64,000 nucleotides of DNA, from the NCBI GenBank assembly GCA_963795665.1, contig CAWCIP010000027.1, positions 62,001 through 126,000 of the forward strand, read 5' to 3'. Each line of letters begins with the position of its first letter. Position 1 is the stretch's first letter. The translations under genes were made by a program, and so were the position numbers. The DNA is from DASUPK01 sp963795665 (GTDB taxonomy: Bacteria; Actinomycetota; Thermoleophilia; Solirubrobacterales; 70-9). Below the pieces are notes generated by a model. It saw nothing but the letters and a program-made list of their open reading frames with translations. It did no database searches and was not told the origin of the DNA. Of this stretch, positions 8,980 through 18,137 are shown in pieces.

Positions 8980-11829
8980 TCAGCCCGCGGCCGAGCGGAT
9001 CCGGCGCCGCGGCGTCGGCGGCTCCAGCACGCGCGCCAGGAAACGGCCGGTGTAGCTCTCCCCGGCGCGCGACACCTTCTCGGGCGTGCCCGCGGCGACC
9101 AACTGCCCGCCGGCGTCGCCCCCGTCCGGGCCCAGGTCCACGACCCAGTCGGCGGTCTTGATCACGTCGAGATTGTGCTCGACGACGATCACCGTGTTGC
9201 CCTTCTCGACCAGCTTGTGCAGCAGGTCGAGCAGCTTGCGGACGTCGTCGAAGTGCAGCCCGGTGGTGGGCTCGTCGAGCAGGTAGAGGGTCCGACCGGT
9301 CGAGCGGCGGCACAGCTCGGCGGCGAGCTTGACCCGTTGCGCCTCGCCGCCGGAGAGGGTCGTCGCGGGCTGCCCGAGGTGGAGATAGCCCAGTCCGACC
9401 TCGTCGAGCGTCCCGAGGATGCGCTCGATCGAGGGCACGGCGCGGAAGAACTCGCGCGCCTGCTCGACGGTCAGGTCGAGGATCTCGGCGACGTTCAGGC
9501 CCTTGTACCGGACCGCCAGGGTCTCGCGATCGTAGCGGCGTCCGCCGCAGACCTCGCACTTGACGTAGATGTCGGGCAGGAAGTGCATCTCGATCTTGAT
9601 CTGCCCGTCGCCGCCGCACGCTTCGCAGCGCCCGCCCTTGACGTTGAAGCTGAAGCGTCCGGCCTTGTAGCCCCGGGCCCGCGCCTCCGGCGTCATCGCC
9701 AGGAGGTTGCGGATCGGATTGAAGACGTTGGTGTAGGTCGCCGGGTTGGAGCGCGGCGTGCGGCCGATCGGGCTCTGGTCGATCGCGATCACTTTGTCGA
9801 GCAGGTCGAGCCCGGTCAACCGGTCGTGCTCTCCGGCGCGCTCGCCGGCGCGGAAGAAGTGGCGGGCCAGCGCGCGGTGCAGGATGTCGTTGACCAACGA
9901 CGACTTGCCCGAGCCGGAGACGCCGGTCACCACGGTGAAGGTGGCGAGCGGAAAGGAGACGGTGAGGTCCTTCAGGTTGTTGTGCCGCGCGCCGTGGACC
10001 ACCAGGCTCTGGCCGCTGCCCTTGCGCCGCTTGCGCGGCACCGGGACCTCGAGCTCGCGGCGCAGGTAGCGGCCCGTCAGCGAGTCGGCCGCGGCGATCG
10101 TCTCCGGCGGTCCGACGGCGACCAGCTCGCCGCCGTGAATGCCGGCTCCGGGACCGAGGTCGATGACCCAGTCGGCGGCGCGGATGGTGTCCTCGTCGTG
10201 CTCGACCACCAGCACCGAGTTGCCCAGGTCGCGCATGCCGCGCAGGGTCCCGAGCAGACGCTCGTTGTCCTTCTGGTGCAGGCCGATCGACGGCTCGTCG
10301 AGGACGTAGAGGACGCCCATCAGCTTCGAGCCGATCTGGGTCGCGAGCCGGATGCGCTGGCTCTCGCCGCCGGACAGCGTTGCCGAGGAGCGGTCCAGCG
10401 TCAGATAGCCGACCCCGACGTCGTCGAGGAAGCGCAGGCGGTCGGAGATCTCCTGCAGCACCTTGCCGGCGATCGTTCGCTCGCGCTCGGAGAGCTCGAG
10501 CCCGGCGACGGTCCGGCGCAGGTCGACGACGGCCATCGCCGAGAGCCGGTCGATGGCGCGTCCGGCGACGGCGACCGAGAGCGCCTCGGGCTTGAGCCGG
10601 CGGCCGCGGCACTCGGGGCAGATCTGGACCGACATGTACTTCTCGATCTCGCCGCGGACCAGTTGCGAGTCGGTCGCGCGGTAACGCCGCTCGAGCATCG
10701 GCACGATGCCCTCCCAGGTCCCTTCCCAGGAGTAGCTCGACTTCTTCCCCTTGAGCTCGAAGGTCAGCTCCTCGGCGTCGTGCCCGCCCAGGATCGCCTC
10801 GCGCGCGCGCTTCGGCAGCTTCTTCCAGCGCGTCGCGAGCGAGAATTTCATCGCCCGCGCCAGGCTGCGCAGCATCTGCAGCCGCCAGGACTTCGAGCCG
10901 GGCTGGAACAGCGCCAGCGCGCCGGCCTCGATCGAGCGGTCCGGGTCGAGCAGGATCTTGTCCGGGTCGACGCGCATCAGCGTACCCAGCCCCGAGCAGG
11001 TCGGACAGGCGCCGTAGGGGCTGTTGAACGAGAACAGCCGGGGCGTGATCTCCGACAGGCTGGTGCCGCACGAGGCGCAGGCGAAGTTTTGCGACAGCAT
11101 CTCCTCGGCCGCGCCTTCGGGCGCCGCGAGGACCAGGCCCGAGCCCACCCGGAGCGCGGTCTCGAGCGAGTCCGCCAGCCGCTTCTCGAGCCCGGGCTTG
11201 ATCACCAACCGGTCGACCAGGACGTCGATCGAGTGCTTCTTCTGCTTGTCCAGCACGGGGATGTCGCGCGACAGGTCGACGACCTCGCCGTCGATGCGGG
11301 CGCGGACGAACCCCTGCCGCGCCATCTCACCGAGCTGCTTCCGGTACTCGCCCTTCTTGCCCCGGACATACGGCGCGTAGAGCCAGAGGCGGGTGCCTTC
11401 GGCCAGTGCCAGCAGCCGGTCGACCATCTGCTGCACGGTCTGGGGCCGGATCTCCTGGCCGCAGTTCGGGCAGTGAGGCACGCCGATCGAGGCGTAGAGC
11501 AGGCGCAGGTAGTCGTGGATCTCGGTGACCGTGCCGACCGTCGAGCGCGGATTGCGCGACACCGACTTCTGCTCGATCGAGATCGCCGGCGACAGGCCGT
11601 CGATCGAGTCGACGTCGGGCTTCTCGACCTGGGGCAGGAACTGCCGGGCGTAGGCCGAGAGCGACTCGACGTAGCGCCGCTGCCCTTCGGCGAACAGGGT
11701 GTCGAAGGCGAGCGACGACTTGCCCGACCCGGACACCCCGGTGATCACCACCAGCCGGTTGCGCGGGATCTCGAGGCGCAGGTTCTTGAGGTTGTGCTCC
11801 CGCGCCCCCCGGATGACGATCGAATCCAT
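8980..11829 (-). CDS. uvrA: Excinuclease ABC subunit A
   Basis: 949 residues, the normal length. It is the damage-recognition ATPase of nucleotide excision repair, acting with UvrB in the cytoplasm. Both ABC modules are complete: Walker A GVSGSGKSSLAFDTL near the N-terminus and GVSGSGKSSLVNDIL near residue 640; signatures LSGGESQRIRLA and LSGGEAQRVKLA; Walker B VLDEPSIGLH and LLDEPTTGLH. The C-terminal zinc finger CEACGGDGQIKIE...CEVCGG and the cysteine pairs CPNCG, CASCG and CPTC are present. The gene is monocistronic, and no uvrB or uvrC is nearby. Confidence 0.98.
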   Translation of the reverse strand: MDSIVIRGAREHNLKNLRLEIPRNRLVVITGVSGSGKSSLAFDTLFAEGQRRYVESLSAYARQFLPQVEKPDVDSIDGLSPAISIEQKSVSRNPRSTVGTVTEIHDYLRLLYASIGVPHCPNCGQEIRPQTVQQMVDRLLALAEGTRLWLYAPYVRGKKGEYRKQLGEMARQGFVRARIDGEVVDLSRDIPVLDKQKKHSIDVLVDRLVIKPGLEKRLADSLETALRVGSGLVLAAPEGAAEEMLSQNFACASCGTSLSEITPRLFSFNSPYGACPTCSGLGTLMRVDPDKILLDPDRSIEAGALALFQPGSKSWRLQMLRSLARAMKFSLATRWKKLPKRAREAILGGHDAEELTFELKGKKSSYSWEGTWEGIVPMLERRYRATDSQLVRGEIEKYMSVQICPECRGRRLKPEALSVAVAGRAIDRLSAMAVVDLRRTVAGLELSERERTIAGKVLQEISDRLRFLDDVGVGYLTLDRSSATLSGGESQRIRLATQIGSKLMGVLYVLDEPSIGLHQKDNERLLGTLRGMRDLGNSVLVVEHDEDTIRAADWVIDLGPGAGIHGGELVAVGPPETIAAADSLTGRYLRRELEVPVPRKRRKGSGQSLVVHGARHNNLKDLTVSFPLATFTVVTGVSGSGKSSLVNDILHRALARHFFRAGERAGEHDRLTGLDLLDKVIAIDQSPIGRTPRSNPATYTNVFNPIRNLLAMTPEARARGYKAGRFSFNVKGGRCEACGGDGQIKIEMHFLPDIYVKCEVCGGRRYDRETLAVRYKGLNVAEILDLTVEQAREFFRAVPSIERILGTLDEVGLGYLHLGQPATTLSGGEAQRVKLAAELCRRSTGRTLYLLDEPTTGLHFDDVRKLLDLLHKLVEKGNTVIVVEHNLDVIKTADWVVDLGPDGGDAGGQLVAAGTPEKVSRAGESYTGRFLARVLEPPTPRRRIRSAAG

Positions 11830-11898
11830 CGGACGAAGAACTCTAGCACCGGCACCAGCGCCTGATCGCGCGCTGCCGCGGGTCCTTCAGGACGCGAC

Positions 11899-11930
11899 GA
11901 GGGCCGCGGGGGCGAACCCTCGCGGCCCTC
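11899..11930 (-). terminator. Terminator-like hairpin after the GDSL gene
   Basis: Arms 11899-11913 and 11916-11930 pair at 13 of 15 positions with a very short loop. The hairpin lies just downstream of the GDSL stop codon at 11962. No T-tract follows. Confidence 0.45.
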
Positions 11931-11961
11931 GATGAGGCTGCCGCCGGAAAGGAGCCGGAGG

Positions 11962-13374
11962 TCAGCCGCGGCGGTGACGGTGATGGCGGTGGTGGTTGGC
12001 GTGGTGGCCGCCGCCGGAGTTGCCGCCGCCCCCGCCGCCTCCGCCCTGGCGGGCGGCGAGCTGCTCGAGGCGGCTCTGGCTGGGCAGGCGCAGAACGTTG
12101 CGCCAGTTGTTGACCGCCCGCGTCGTCAGCTCCGCTGCGCGCGCCTGGGCCTGGGTCACCGGCGCGGTGATCGCGCCGCCCTGGCGTAGGACGCGTCCCA
12201 GGTTGAGCCGGCCGATGTGCGAGCGGTAGTTGGCGTCGATCGCCTGGGCGAAGGCGTCGGCGATCAGGGCGTAGCCGAACGGCGTCGGGTGCACGCCGTC
12301 GTAGGAGAACAATCCGCCGGTCAGGAACTTGGCGTCGACGTGGACGCCCCCGGCGCTGTAACCCGAGGCGACGATCTGGTCGAAGATCCCCTGGACGTCG
12401 ACCAGGGCGGCGCCCTGCTGGCTCGCGACGTTGCGGATCGCCGCGTTGAACTGGTCCGCCCGGGCTTGGATCTGCGCCACCTCGTTGGCGTCCAGCACCA
12501 CCGAGTTGGACAGCGGCTGGCCGGAGCCGCCCAGCGCCGCCGGGATCCCCTTGCCGGCGGCGAGCTCGGTCTGGGCGGTGAGCAGCACGTGGTCGTTGGC
12601 GCCGAGCGGGCCGTTGGGGCCGATCAGCGGCACCGTCTGGCCGTTGATCAGCACCGGCTGCTGGGTCGCCGGATTGACCACCACCGGCGGGATCGTGGTG
12701 ACGAACGGGATCGACGTGACGTGCGGGATCGTCGCGAACGCCATCTTCGCGCCGGTCGTCGCGAGCGCGCTCGCGATCGTGTTCAGGTCGTGGTTGAACT
12801 GCGCCACGGGCGTCAGGGTGACGCCCTCGATCACGATGCCGCTGGTCGCCGCCGCGAGAACGTCGTTGTTGCCGATCCAGACGGTGACGAACGTCGGGTG
12901 GAGCGCGACCGCCTCCTGCAGGGCGGTGCCCAATCCGCGCAGGATCAGGTCGTGGAGGCCGCCGTGGTCGGTGACGGTCGCGACGGTGTCGTGAATCCGC
13001 GATCCCGGCACGCCCAGGTTGTCGTAGGGACGCGGCAGGTTGAGATTGAGCGGATGGCCCAGTCCCGCCTTGGGCGCGATCACCAGCGGCACCAGGCTGG
13101 CCAGCTTGAGCTGGGCCGGGATCCCCGGATTCGAGACCAGCGGCTGCTCGAAGTCGCCGCCGACGGCCTTGTCGTGCAACAGCAGCGGGTAGCTCCCCTG
13201 CTGCGAGTCGATCGCGAGACCGCCGCTCGCGAAGCCCGCGGTGAGGCTGTCGCCCAGAGCGACGTAGCGGCTGAAGTCGACGCCTCCCCCCTGCGCAAAG
13301 ACCGCGGCAGGGAGGAGCAGGAGCGCCGCCGACGCCGCGATGACCCGTTGGGTCGCGAATGCGAGCTTCCTCAT
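11962..13374 (-). CDS. Secreted SGNH/GDSL-family esterase
   Basis: 470 residues with a signal peptide ending AAVFA-QG. The block I nucleophile motif is YVALGDSLTAGFASGG, block III is WIGNND, and the catalytic Asp-His pair is in YDGVHPTPFGYALIADAFA. These mark a serine esterase or lipase of the SGNH fold, acting outside the cytoplasm; the substrate is unknown. The last ~35 residues are low complexity, Gly-rich then His/Arg-rich (GGGGGGGNSGGGHHANHHRH), which might bind metal or an anionic surface. The start has GAGGGGG upstream. It follows a FadL-type porin on the same strand (46 bp gap), suggesting a shared lipid-related role. Confidence 0.88.
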   Translation of the reverse strand: MRKLAFATQRVIAASAALLLLPAAVFAQGGGVDFSRYVALGDSLTAGFASGGLAIDSQQGSYPLLLHDKAVGGDFEQPLVSNPGIPAQLKLASLVPLVIAPKAGLGHPLNLNLPRPYDNLGVPGSRIHDTVATVTDHGGLHDLILRGLGTALQEAVALHPTFVTVWIGNNDVLAAATSGIVIEGVTLTPVAQFNHDLNTIASALATTGAKMAFATIPHVTSIPFVTTIPPVVVNPATQQPVLINGQTVPLIGPNGPLGANDHVLLTAQTELAAGKGIPAALGGSGQPLSNSVVLDANEVAQIQARADQFNAAIRNVASQQGAALVDVQGIFDQIVASGYSAGGVHVDAKFLTGGLFSYDGVHPTPFGYALIADAFAQAIDANYRSHIGRLNLGRVLRQGGAITAPVTQAQARAAELTTRAVNNWRNVLRLPSQSRLEQLAARQGGGGGGGGNSGGGHHANHHRHHRHRRG

Positions 13375-13420
13375 GACGTACCCCCTCGGTAAGGCCGTGG
13401 CGCCGCGTCCCGGCGGTGGC

Positions 13421-14710
13421 TCAGAATCCCACCGTCGCGCCCAGCAGCCAGGCCGTGGTGTTGTAGGTGCCGTTGAAGTTGTCGGAGTTGGTGGTCGTGG
13501 TGCGCTCGTCGAACTTCAGGTACATCAGGGCCAGGTCCAGGCTGCACGCGGAGAACTGGTGCCCGTAGCCGACCGTCAACCCGTTGCGGTTGGCGTCCGG
13601 CAGGAGCGGATTGACGCTCTTGTCCGGCTGGGGCGTCTCGTCGTAGACGTAGCCGAAGCGCCACTCGTTGCCGCTCGAGCGCGTCCAGCGCAAGCCGGCT
13701 CGGTAGTTCATCGCGTCCTTCCAGTTCTCCGGGATCGTCGAGGAGAGCTGCGGGAAGTCGACGAAGTTCAGGTTCAGCTTGTCGAAGCTCGACCAGCCGG
13801 TCCAGTTCGCGTCGAGCTCGAGCCGGAGGTCGCGCGACAGCGCCAGGGCGACGCCCAGGCTCGCCATGTCCGGGAAGTCGATCGACGTGCCGACGTGGAC
13901 GGCCTGGTTGAACGGGATCTGCTGCGCCACGACCGCATCGAGCACCGGATTGCCCGAGGAGATCTGGGTGAAGTGGGCGGTGCCGTCGTAATCCACCTTG
14001 ATCTTGCTCCGGTACGAGAGGCCCCAGGAGAAGCTGTCGTTGTAGCGGTGGAGGATGCCGACGTTCCAGCCGTAGCCGTTCTCGAAGCTGCTGTCGAGCT
14101 TCACCTTGCCGGCGTCGAACACCGAGAAGGTGAACGGGTTGAAGGCCGGCAGGTAGCGCTCGAGCTCGACGTCCGAGAAGCGGACGATGGCGCCGAAGCC
14201 GACGCCGAAGTTGGGGGTCACCTTCCAGCCCAGGGTCGGGTTGAGGTCGACCGCGCGCAGCGACGCCAAGGTCGACAGGTAGCGGCCGGAGAAGTTGGCC
14301 GGGTCCTTCCACTCGGTCTTGAGACCGAAGGGCGACTCGATGCCCAGGCCGAAGTTCCAGTCGCGGGTGAGCGGCTGGATCCAGTAGCCGTGGGGGACGA
14401 CCTGCGACAGTGTCACCTGCTCGGCGTTGACGCCTTCGCCCGGGAACGGATTGCCGCCCTTGAAGTCGGCGGTGGTGAAGGTGACATAGGTGCCGCCGAT
14501 CGCGAACGCGCGCTGGTCCAGGAATGCGAGCCCGCCGGCGTTGTGGAAGAGCGCGGACGGATCGTCCGCCTGCGCCGTGAAGGCGCCGGCCAGTCCCATC
14601 GCGCGTGCACCTTGTTCGAAGAGACCGAATCCGGCCCCGGCGGCCGGAGCAACCGCAACCGCGAGGCCGACCACGGCCAACGCGGCGCTCTTGACGAGAC
14701 GCATGATCAT
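13421..14710 (-). CDS. OmpP1/FadL/TodX-family outer-membrane transporter
   Basis: 429 residues from ATG at 14710, which has GGGAGG 7 nt upstream; the longer ORF start at 14794 is rejected because it precedes the signal peptide. The signal peptide MRLVKSAALAVVGLAVAVAP ends near AGA. The mature N-terminus GFGLFEQGARAMGLAGAFTAQADDPSALFHNAGGLA is the FadL family signature (hatch region). The chain ends in VGF, a C-terminal Phe typical of BAM-assembled barrels. FadL proteins move long-chain fatty acids or other hydrophobic compounds across the outer membrane. The next gene on this strand is a secreted esterase. Confidence 0.92.
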   Translation of the reverse strand: MIMRLVKSAALAVVGLAVAVAPAAGAGFGLFEQGARAMGLAGAFTAQADDPSALFHNAGGLAFLDQRAFAIGGTYVTFTTADFKGGNPFPGEGVNAEQVTLSQVVPHGYWIQPLTRDWNFGLGIESPFGLKTEWKDPANFSGRYLSTLASLRAVDLNPTLGWKVTPNFGVGFGAIVRFSDVELERYLPAFNPFTFSVFDAGKVKLDSSFENGYGWNVGILHRYNDSFSWGLSYRSKIKVDYDGTAHFTQISSGNPVLDAVVAQQIPFNQAVHVGTSIDFPDMASLGVALALSRDLRLELDANWTGWSSFDKLNLNFVDFPQLSSTIPENWKDAMNYRAGLRWTRSSGNEWRFGYVYDETPQPDKSVNPLLPDANRNGLTVGYGHQFSACSLDLALMYLKFDERTTTTNSDNFNGTYNTTAWLLGATVGF

Positions 14711-14822
14711 CGCAACCTCCCTCGAGGGCCCGTGGGCCCGGGAATCGACGCCCGAGAACATAAGGCCCCCTCCGGGGAGTGTCAATCGCGCCACGGGGTG
14801 GTTTTTCGCCGGATCCGGCAGC

Positions 14823-15293
14823 TCAGTCCCGCTCGCCCGCCATCGCCCGCCGGGCCTCGCGCTCGAGCTCCTTGCGCCGCTCGGTCTCGCGCTTGTCGTG
14901 GAGCTTCTTGCCCTGGACCAGCGCGATCTCGACCTTGATCCGGCTGCCCTTGAGGTAGAGGGCCAGCGGCACGACGGTGAGGCCCTTGCCGCGCACCTTG
15001 CCCGCCAGCCGGTCGATCTCGCGGCGGGAGAGCAGCAGCTTGCGGTCGCGCTCGGGCGGCGGGTTGTCCCGGTGGCCGTGGGCGTAGGCGCTGACGTGGA
15101 CGCCGACCAGCCAGGCCTCGCCGCCGCGGAAGTCCACGTAGCCCTCGCGCAGCTGGACGCGCCCGGCGCGGCAGGACTTCACCTCGGTGCCGGTCAGCGC
15201 GAGCCCGGCCTCGAAGCGCTCCAGCACGTGGTAGTCGTAGAGCGCCTTGCGGTTGGCGGCCAGGGGCCGGACGGCGGCGGGCTTCTCGGTCAC
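14823..15293 (-). CDS. smpB: SsrA-binding protein
   Basis: 156 residues, the usual size. It binds tmRNA and delivers it to stalled ribosomes. Family motifs are visible: NRKALYDYHVLERFEAGLALTGTEVKSCR, GRVQLREGYV, and the C-terminal basic tail beginning KKLHDKRETERRK. The start is GTG with GGGAGAG upstream. No ssrA gene was found in the window. Confidence 0.97.
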   Translation of the reverse strand: MTEKPAAVRPLAANRKALYDYHVLERFEAGLALTGTEVKSCRAGRVQLREGYVDFRGGEAWLVGVHVSAYAHGHRDNPPPERDRKLLLSRREIDRLAGKVRGKGLTVVPLALYLKGSRIKVEIALVQGKKLHDKRETERRKELEREARRAMAGERD

Positions 15294-15337
15294 GATCTCT
15301 CCCTCGACGGCTCCCGGATGCTACAGTTTCGGCTTCC

Positions 15338-15889
15338 ATGAAGGCGCCCCCGGCCCTCCTCCTCGCCGGGCTCCTGGCGATCGCGGCGGCTCCCGCGACC
15401 GGCGGCGAGCCGGCCGTCCGGGATCTCTCGATCGCGCTCAACGGCGTCCAGGTTCTCGCCACCTTCCGGCTCGACGGCGGCTTCACGCCCGACCTGCGCG
15501 AGCGGATCGAGAGCGGTCTGCCGACCGGATTCGTCTTCGACCTCGATCTGCTGCGCGACCGCAAGCGCTGGTGGGACGAGTCGCTCGACACCACCCACCT
15601 CGAGGTGGTCGCGATGTTCAACGCGGTCACCCGCGAATACCTGCTGAACACCAAGCTCGAGGGCAAGCTGATCGACAGCCGGACCCTGCGCGACTTCGGC
15701 GAGCTCGAGCGCGCCATGACCCGGTTCATGGCCCTGCCGGTGTTCGTGATCCACAACCCGTCGAAGCGCGAGCGCTACCTGATCCGCGTCCGCGCCGAGC
15801 TGGGGACGGGCAACGTCCTCGGCTTCGTGCCGGTCATGCGCTCGACCTCGTGGGTCGAGTCGAACAAGGTCCGGGTCCCGGAGCTGTGA
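15338..15889 (+). CDS. DUF4390-family secreted protein
   Basis: 183 residues with a signal peptide (LLLAGLLAIAAAPATGGEP). The rest fits DUF4390: an all-beta start (VRDLSIALNGVQVLATFRLDGGFTPDLRERIESGLPTGFVF), WWDESLD, and a C-terminal WVESNKVRVPEL. The function is unknown. The gene stops 4 bp before an NtrY-like histidine kinase, and this linkage is common for the family, suggesting a link to that sensor. Confidence 0.85.
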   Translation: MKAPPALLLAGLLAIAAAPATGGEPAVRDLSIALNGVQVLATFRLDGGFTPDLRERIESGLPTGFVFDLDLLRDRKRWWDESLDTTHLEVVAMFNAVTREYLLNTKLEGKLIDSRTLRDFGELERAMTRFMALPVFVIHNPSKRERYLIRVRAELGTGNVLGFVPVMRSTSWVESNKVRVPEL

Positions 15890-15893
15890 GCCT

Positions 15894-18137
15894 GTGAAGG
15901 ACTTCCGCGCCCAGCTCGCGCGCCGCAGCCGCGACACCCGCTGGGTCGCGGCGGTCCTGGCGGTCGGCCTCGTCGTCGCCGTCGTCATCTACTGGCTGGT
16001 CCAGCGCGGCAGCCAGCTGCCGCCGACCCTGGTCACCGACCGGGTCCTGCTGTTCGTCCTGCGCGACCTGATCGGCGTGCTCATCGCGGTCATCCTGTTC
16101 GTCCTCTTCCGCAACCTGTTCAAGCTCTGGAACGAGCGCCGCCGCCGGGTCCTCGGTTCGCGTTTCAAGACCAAGCTGGTGGCCACCTACATCGGCCTCT
16201 CGCTGTTGCCCGTCCTGGCCCTGTTCTTCTACGCCAACGAGCTGCTGCAGGGCGCCATCGACCGCTGGTTCTCGGCTTCCCTGGCCGAGGTCCTGGAGCA
16301 GGGCAACGCCGTCTCGCAGGCGCTGTCCAAGACGATCGAGGACCGCAACTGGCGCGACGCGGCCCGACTCGCCCGCGACCTCGAGGGGCTCGACCTCGGC
16401 GAGGCCTCCGGCCGCGCCACGGCGGCGAAGCGCCTGGAGCGGGGCCGCCTCGAGACCGGCGCCGACTTCATCGCGCTCTACGACCGCGACGACTTCGTCC
16501 AGGCGGTCCTCGACCCGAGGTCGGGCATCGCCGACCTGCCCGAGCCGGGCCGGGCGCTGCCGCGCGAGGCCTCGGAGCGGGGCCGCTCGGTGCGCGTGCT
16601 CGAGCCGCCGGGGACCCGCGGCCGGTTGATCCTCGCCGCCGCGACCGCGGGCGGCCGCCCGAGCGGCCGCACGGTGGTGGTGGTCGGGACGCTGCTCGAT
16701 CCGGCCACCGCGACGCGCAGCGAGAAGCTGATCCGCGCCTATCAGAGCTACCGCCAGCTCGAAGTCCAGAAGGGCGAGTTCAAGACCAGCTACCTGCTGA
16801 CCTTCATCCTGGTGACCCTGCTCATCCTGCTCGCATCCTCCTGGATGGGGCTCTTTCTCGCCCGCCGCCTGATGGCGCCGGTCCAGGCTTTCGCCGAGGC
16901 GATGCGCCACGTCTCCTCGGGCGACCTCGACCAGCGCATCGAGGTGCCCGCCGACGACGAGATGGCGGTGGTCGTGGACTCGTTCCACCGCATGACCGAG
17001 GAGCTGTCGCGCAGCCGCCAGCTGATCGAGACGCGCAACCGCGAGCTGACCCAGGCCAACCGCGTGCTGGCCGAGGAGCGGGCGCTGGTCGGCGCCATGC
17101 TCGACGGTCTGGCGGCGGGAGTGATCGCGGTGGACGGCGAGGGCCGGTTGCTGACGGTCAACGGCGCCGCGCTGCAGATGCTGCGCCTGCGCGGCGACGA
17201 GCTGCCGGGGCGCACGCTGCGCGAGGTGCTCGCCGACGACGTGCGCGCGCCGCTCGCCGACCTGGTGGACGCCGCGGGCGAAGAGGGGCGGACGACGTCG
17301 CAGGTCTCCTTCCCGGTCGGCGAAACCTGGCGCACGTTCGAGGTCAAGATCGCGCCGCTGCCGGGGCCGCCGGGCGCCGCCACCGGCCGCGTCGTCGTGG
17401 TCGAGGACCTGACCGAGCTGATCCGGGCGCAGAAGCTCGCCACCTGGACCGAGGCGGCCCGCCGCGTCGCGCACGAGATCAAGAACCCGCTGACCCCGAT
17501 CCGCCTCTCGGCCGAGCGGCTGCGGGCGCGCCACCGCCAGGGCGACGCCGACGCCGGTGAGCTGGTCGAGGACGCGGTGGACATCATCGTCCGCGAAGTC
17601 GGCAACATGCAGCACCTGGTCGACGAGTTCTCGCGCTACGCGCGCATGCCCGGACCGCAGCTCGCCGCCACCGACTTCGAGCCTCTGGTCGCCGACGTCG
17701 TCGCCCTCTACCGCGACCTCAAGCCCGGGGTCGAGGTCGTGGCGCAGGTCGAGCCCGGGATGGGCGAGATCTGGGTCGATCCGGAGCTCATCCGCCGCAT
17801 CTTGATCAACCTCCTGGACAACGCGGTCGAGGCGACCGACCCGCCGGGAGAGGTCGGCGTGACGGTGCGCCGCGAGGGCGACGCGGTCGAGATCCTGGTC
17901 GCCGACAGCGGGCGCGGGATCCCGCCGCGGGACCGCGACCGCCTCTTCCTGCCCTTCTTCTCGCGCAAGGGGCGCGGGTCGGGCCTGGGCCTGGCGATCG
18001 TGCACCGGGTGGTCACCGACCACGACGGCGAGATCCGCGTCGAGGACAACCAGCCGCGCGGCACGGTGTTCCGGATCCGGCTGCCGGCACGCGGCGCGTC
18101 GGGCGCGGCCGGCCCCGAGCGGGGCACGCCGTCGTGA
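15894..18137 (+). CDS. NtrY-like membrane sensor histidine kinase
   Basis: 747 residues. Transmembrane segments lie near residues 22-42, 60-82, 100-120 and 300-322, the last leading into a HAMP domain (RRLMAPVQAFAEAMRHVSSGDL). A PAS-like domain follows (ALVGAMLDGLAAGVIAVDGEGRLLTVN). The HisKA domain has the phospho-acceptor in VAHEIKNPLTPIRLSAERL, and the HATPase domain has DNAVEATD, DSGRGIP and GLGLAIVHR. This is the NtrY architecture. Its usual partner NtrX is not adjacent; instead the stop overlaps the GTG start of selB. The signal is unknown. Confidence 0.93.
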   Translation: MKDFRAQLARRSRDTRWVAAVLAVGLVVAVVIYWLVQRGSQLPPTLVTDRVLLFVLRDLIGVLIAVILFVLFRNLFKLWNERRRRVLGSRFKTKLVATYIGLSLLPVLALFFYANELLQGAIDRWFSASLAEVLEQGNAVSQALSKTIEDRNWRDAARLARDLEGLDLGEASGRATAAKRLERGRLETGADFIALYDRDDFVQAVLDPRSGIADLPEPGRALPREASERGRSVRVLEPPGTRGRLILAAATAGGRPSGRTVVVVGTLLDPATATRSEKLIRAYQSYRQLEVQKGEFKTSYLLTFILVTLLILLASSWMGLFLARRLMAPVQAFAEAMRHVSSGDLDQRIEVPADDEMAVVVDSFHRMTEELSRSRQLIETRNRELTQANRVLAEERALVGAMLDGLAAGVIAVDGEGRLLTVNGAALQMLRLRGDELPGRTLREVLADDVRAPLADLVDAAGEEGRTTSQVSFPVGETWRTFEVKIAPLPGPPGAATGRVVVVEDLTELIRAQKLATWTEAARRVAHEIKNPLTPIRLSAERLRARHRQGDADAGELVEDAVDIIVREVGNMQHLVDEFSRYARMPGPQLAATDFEPLVADVVALYRDLKPGVEVVAQVEPGMGEIWVDPELIRRILINLLDNAVEATDPPGEVGVTVRREGDAVEILVADSGRGIPPRDRDRLFLPFFSRKGRGSGLGLAIVHRVVTDHDGEIRVEDNQPRGTVFRIRLPARGASGAAGPERGTPS

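Noticed and set aside
9175..11865. An 896-residue plus-strand open frame
   Set aside because: It is antisense to uvrA, whose motifs are complete; composition is that of a shadow.
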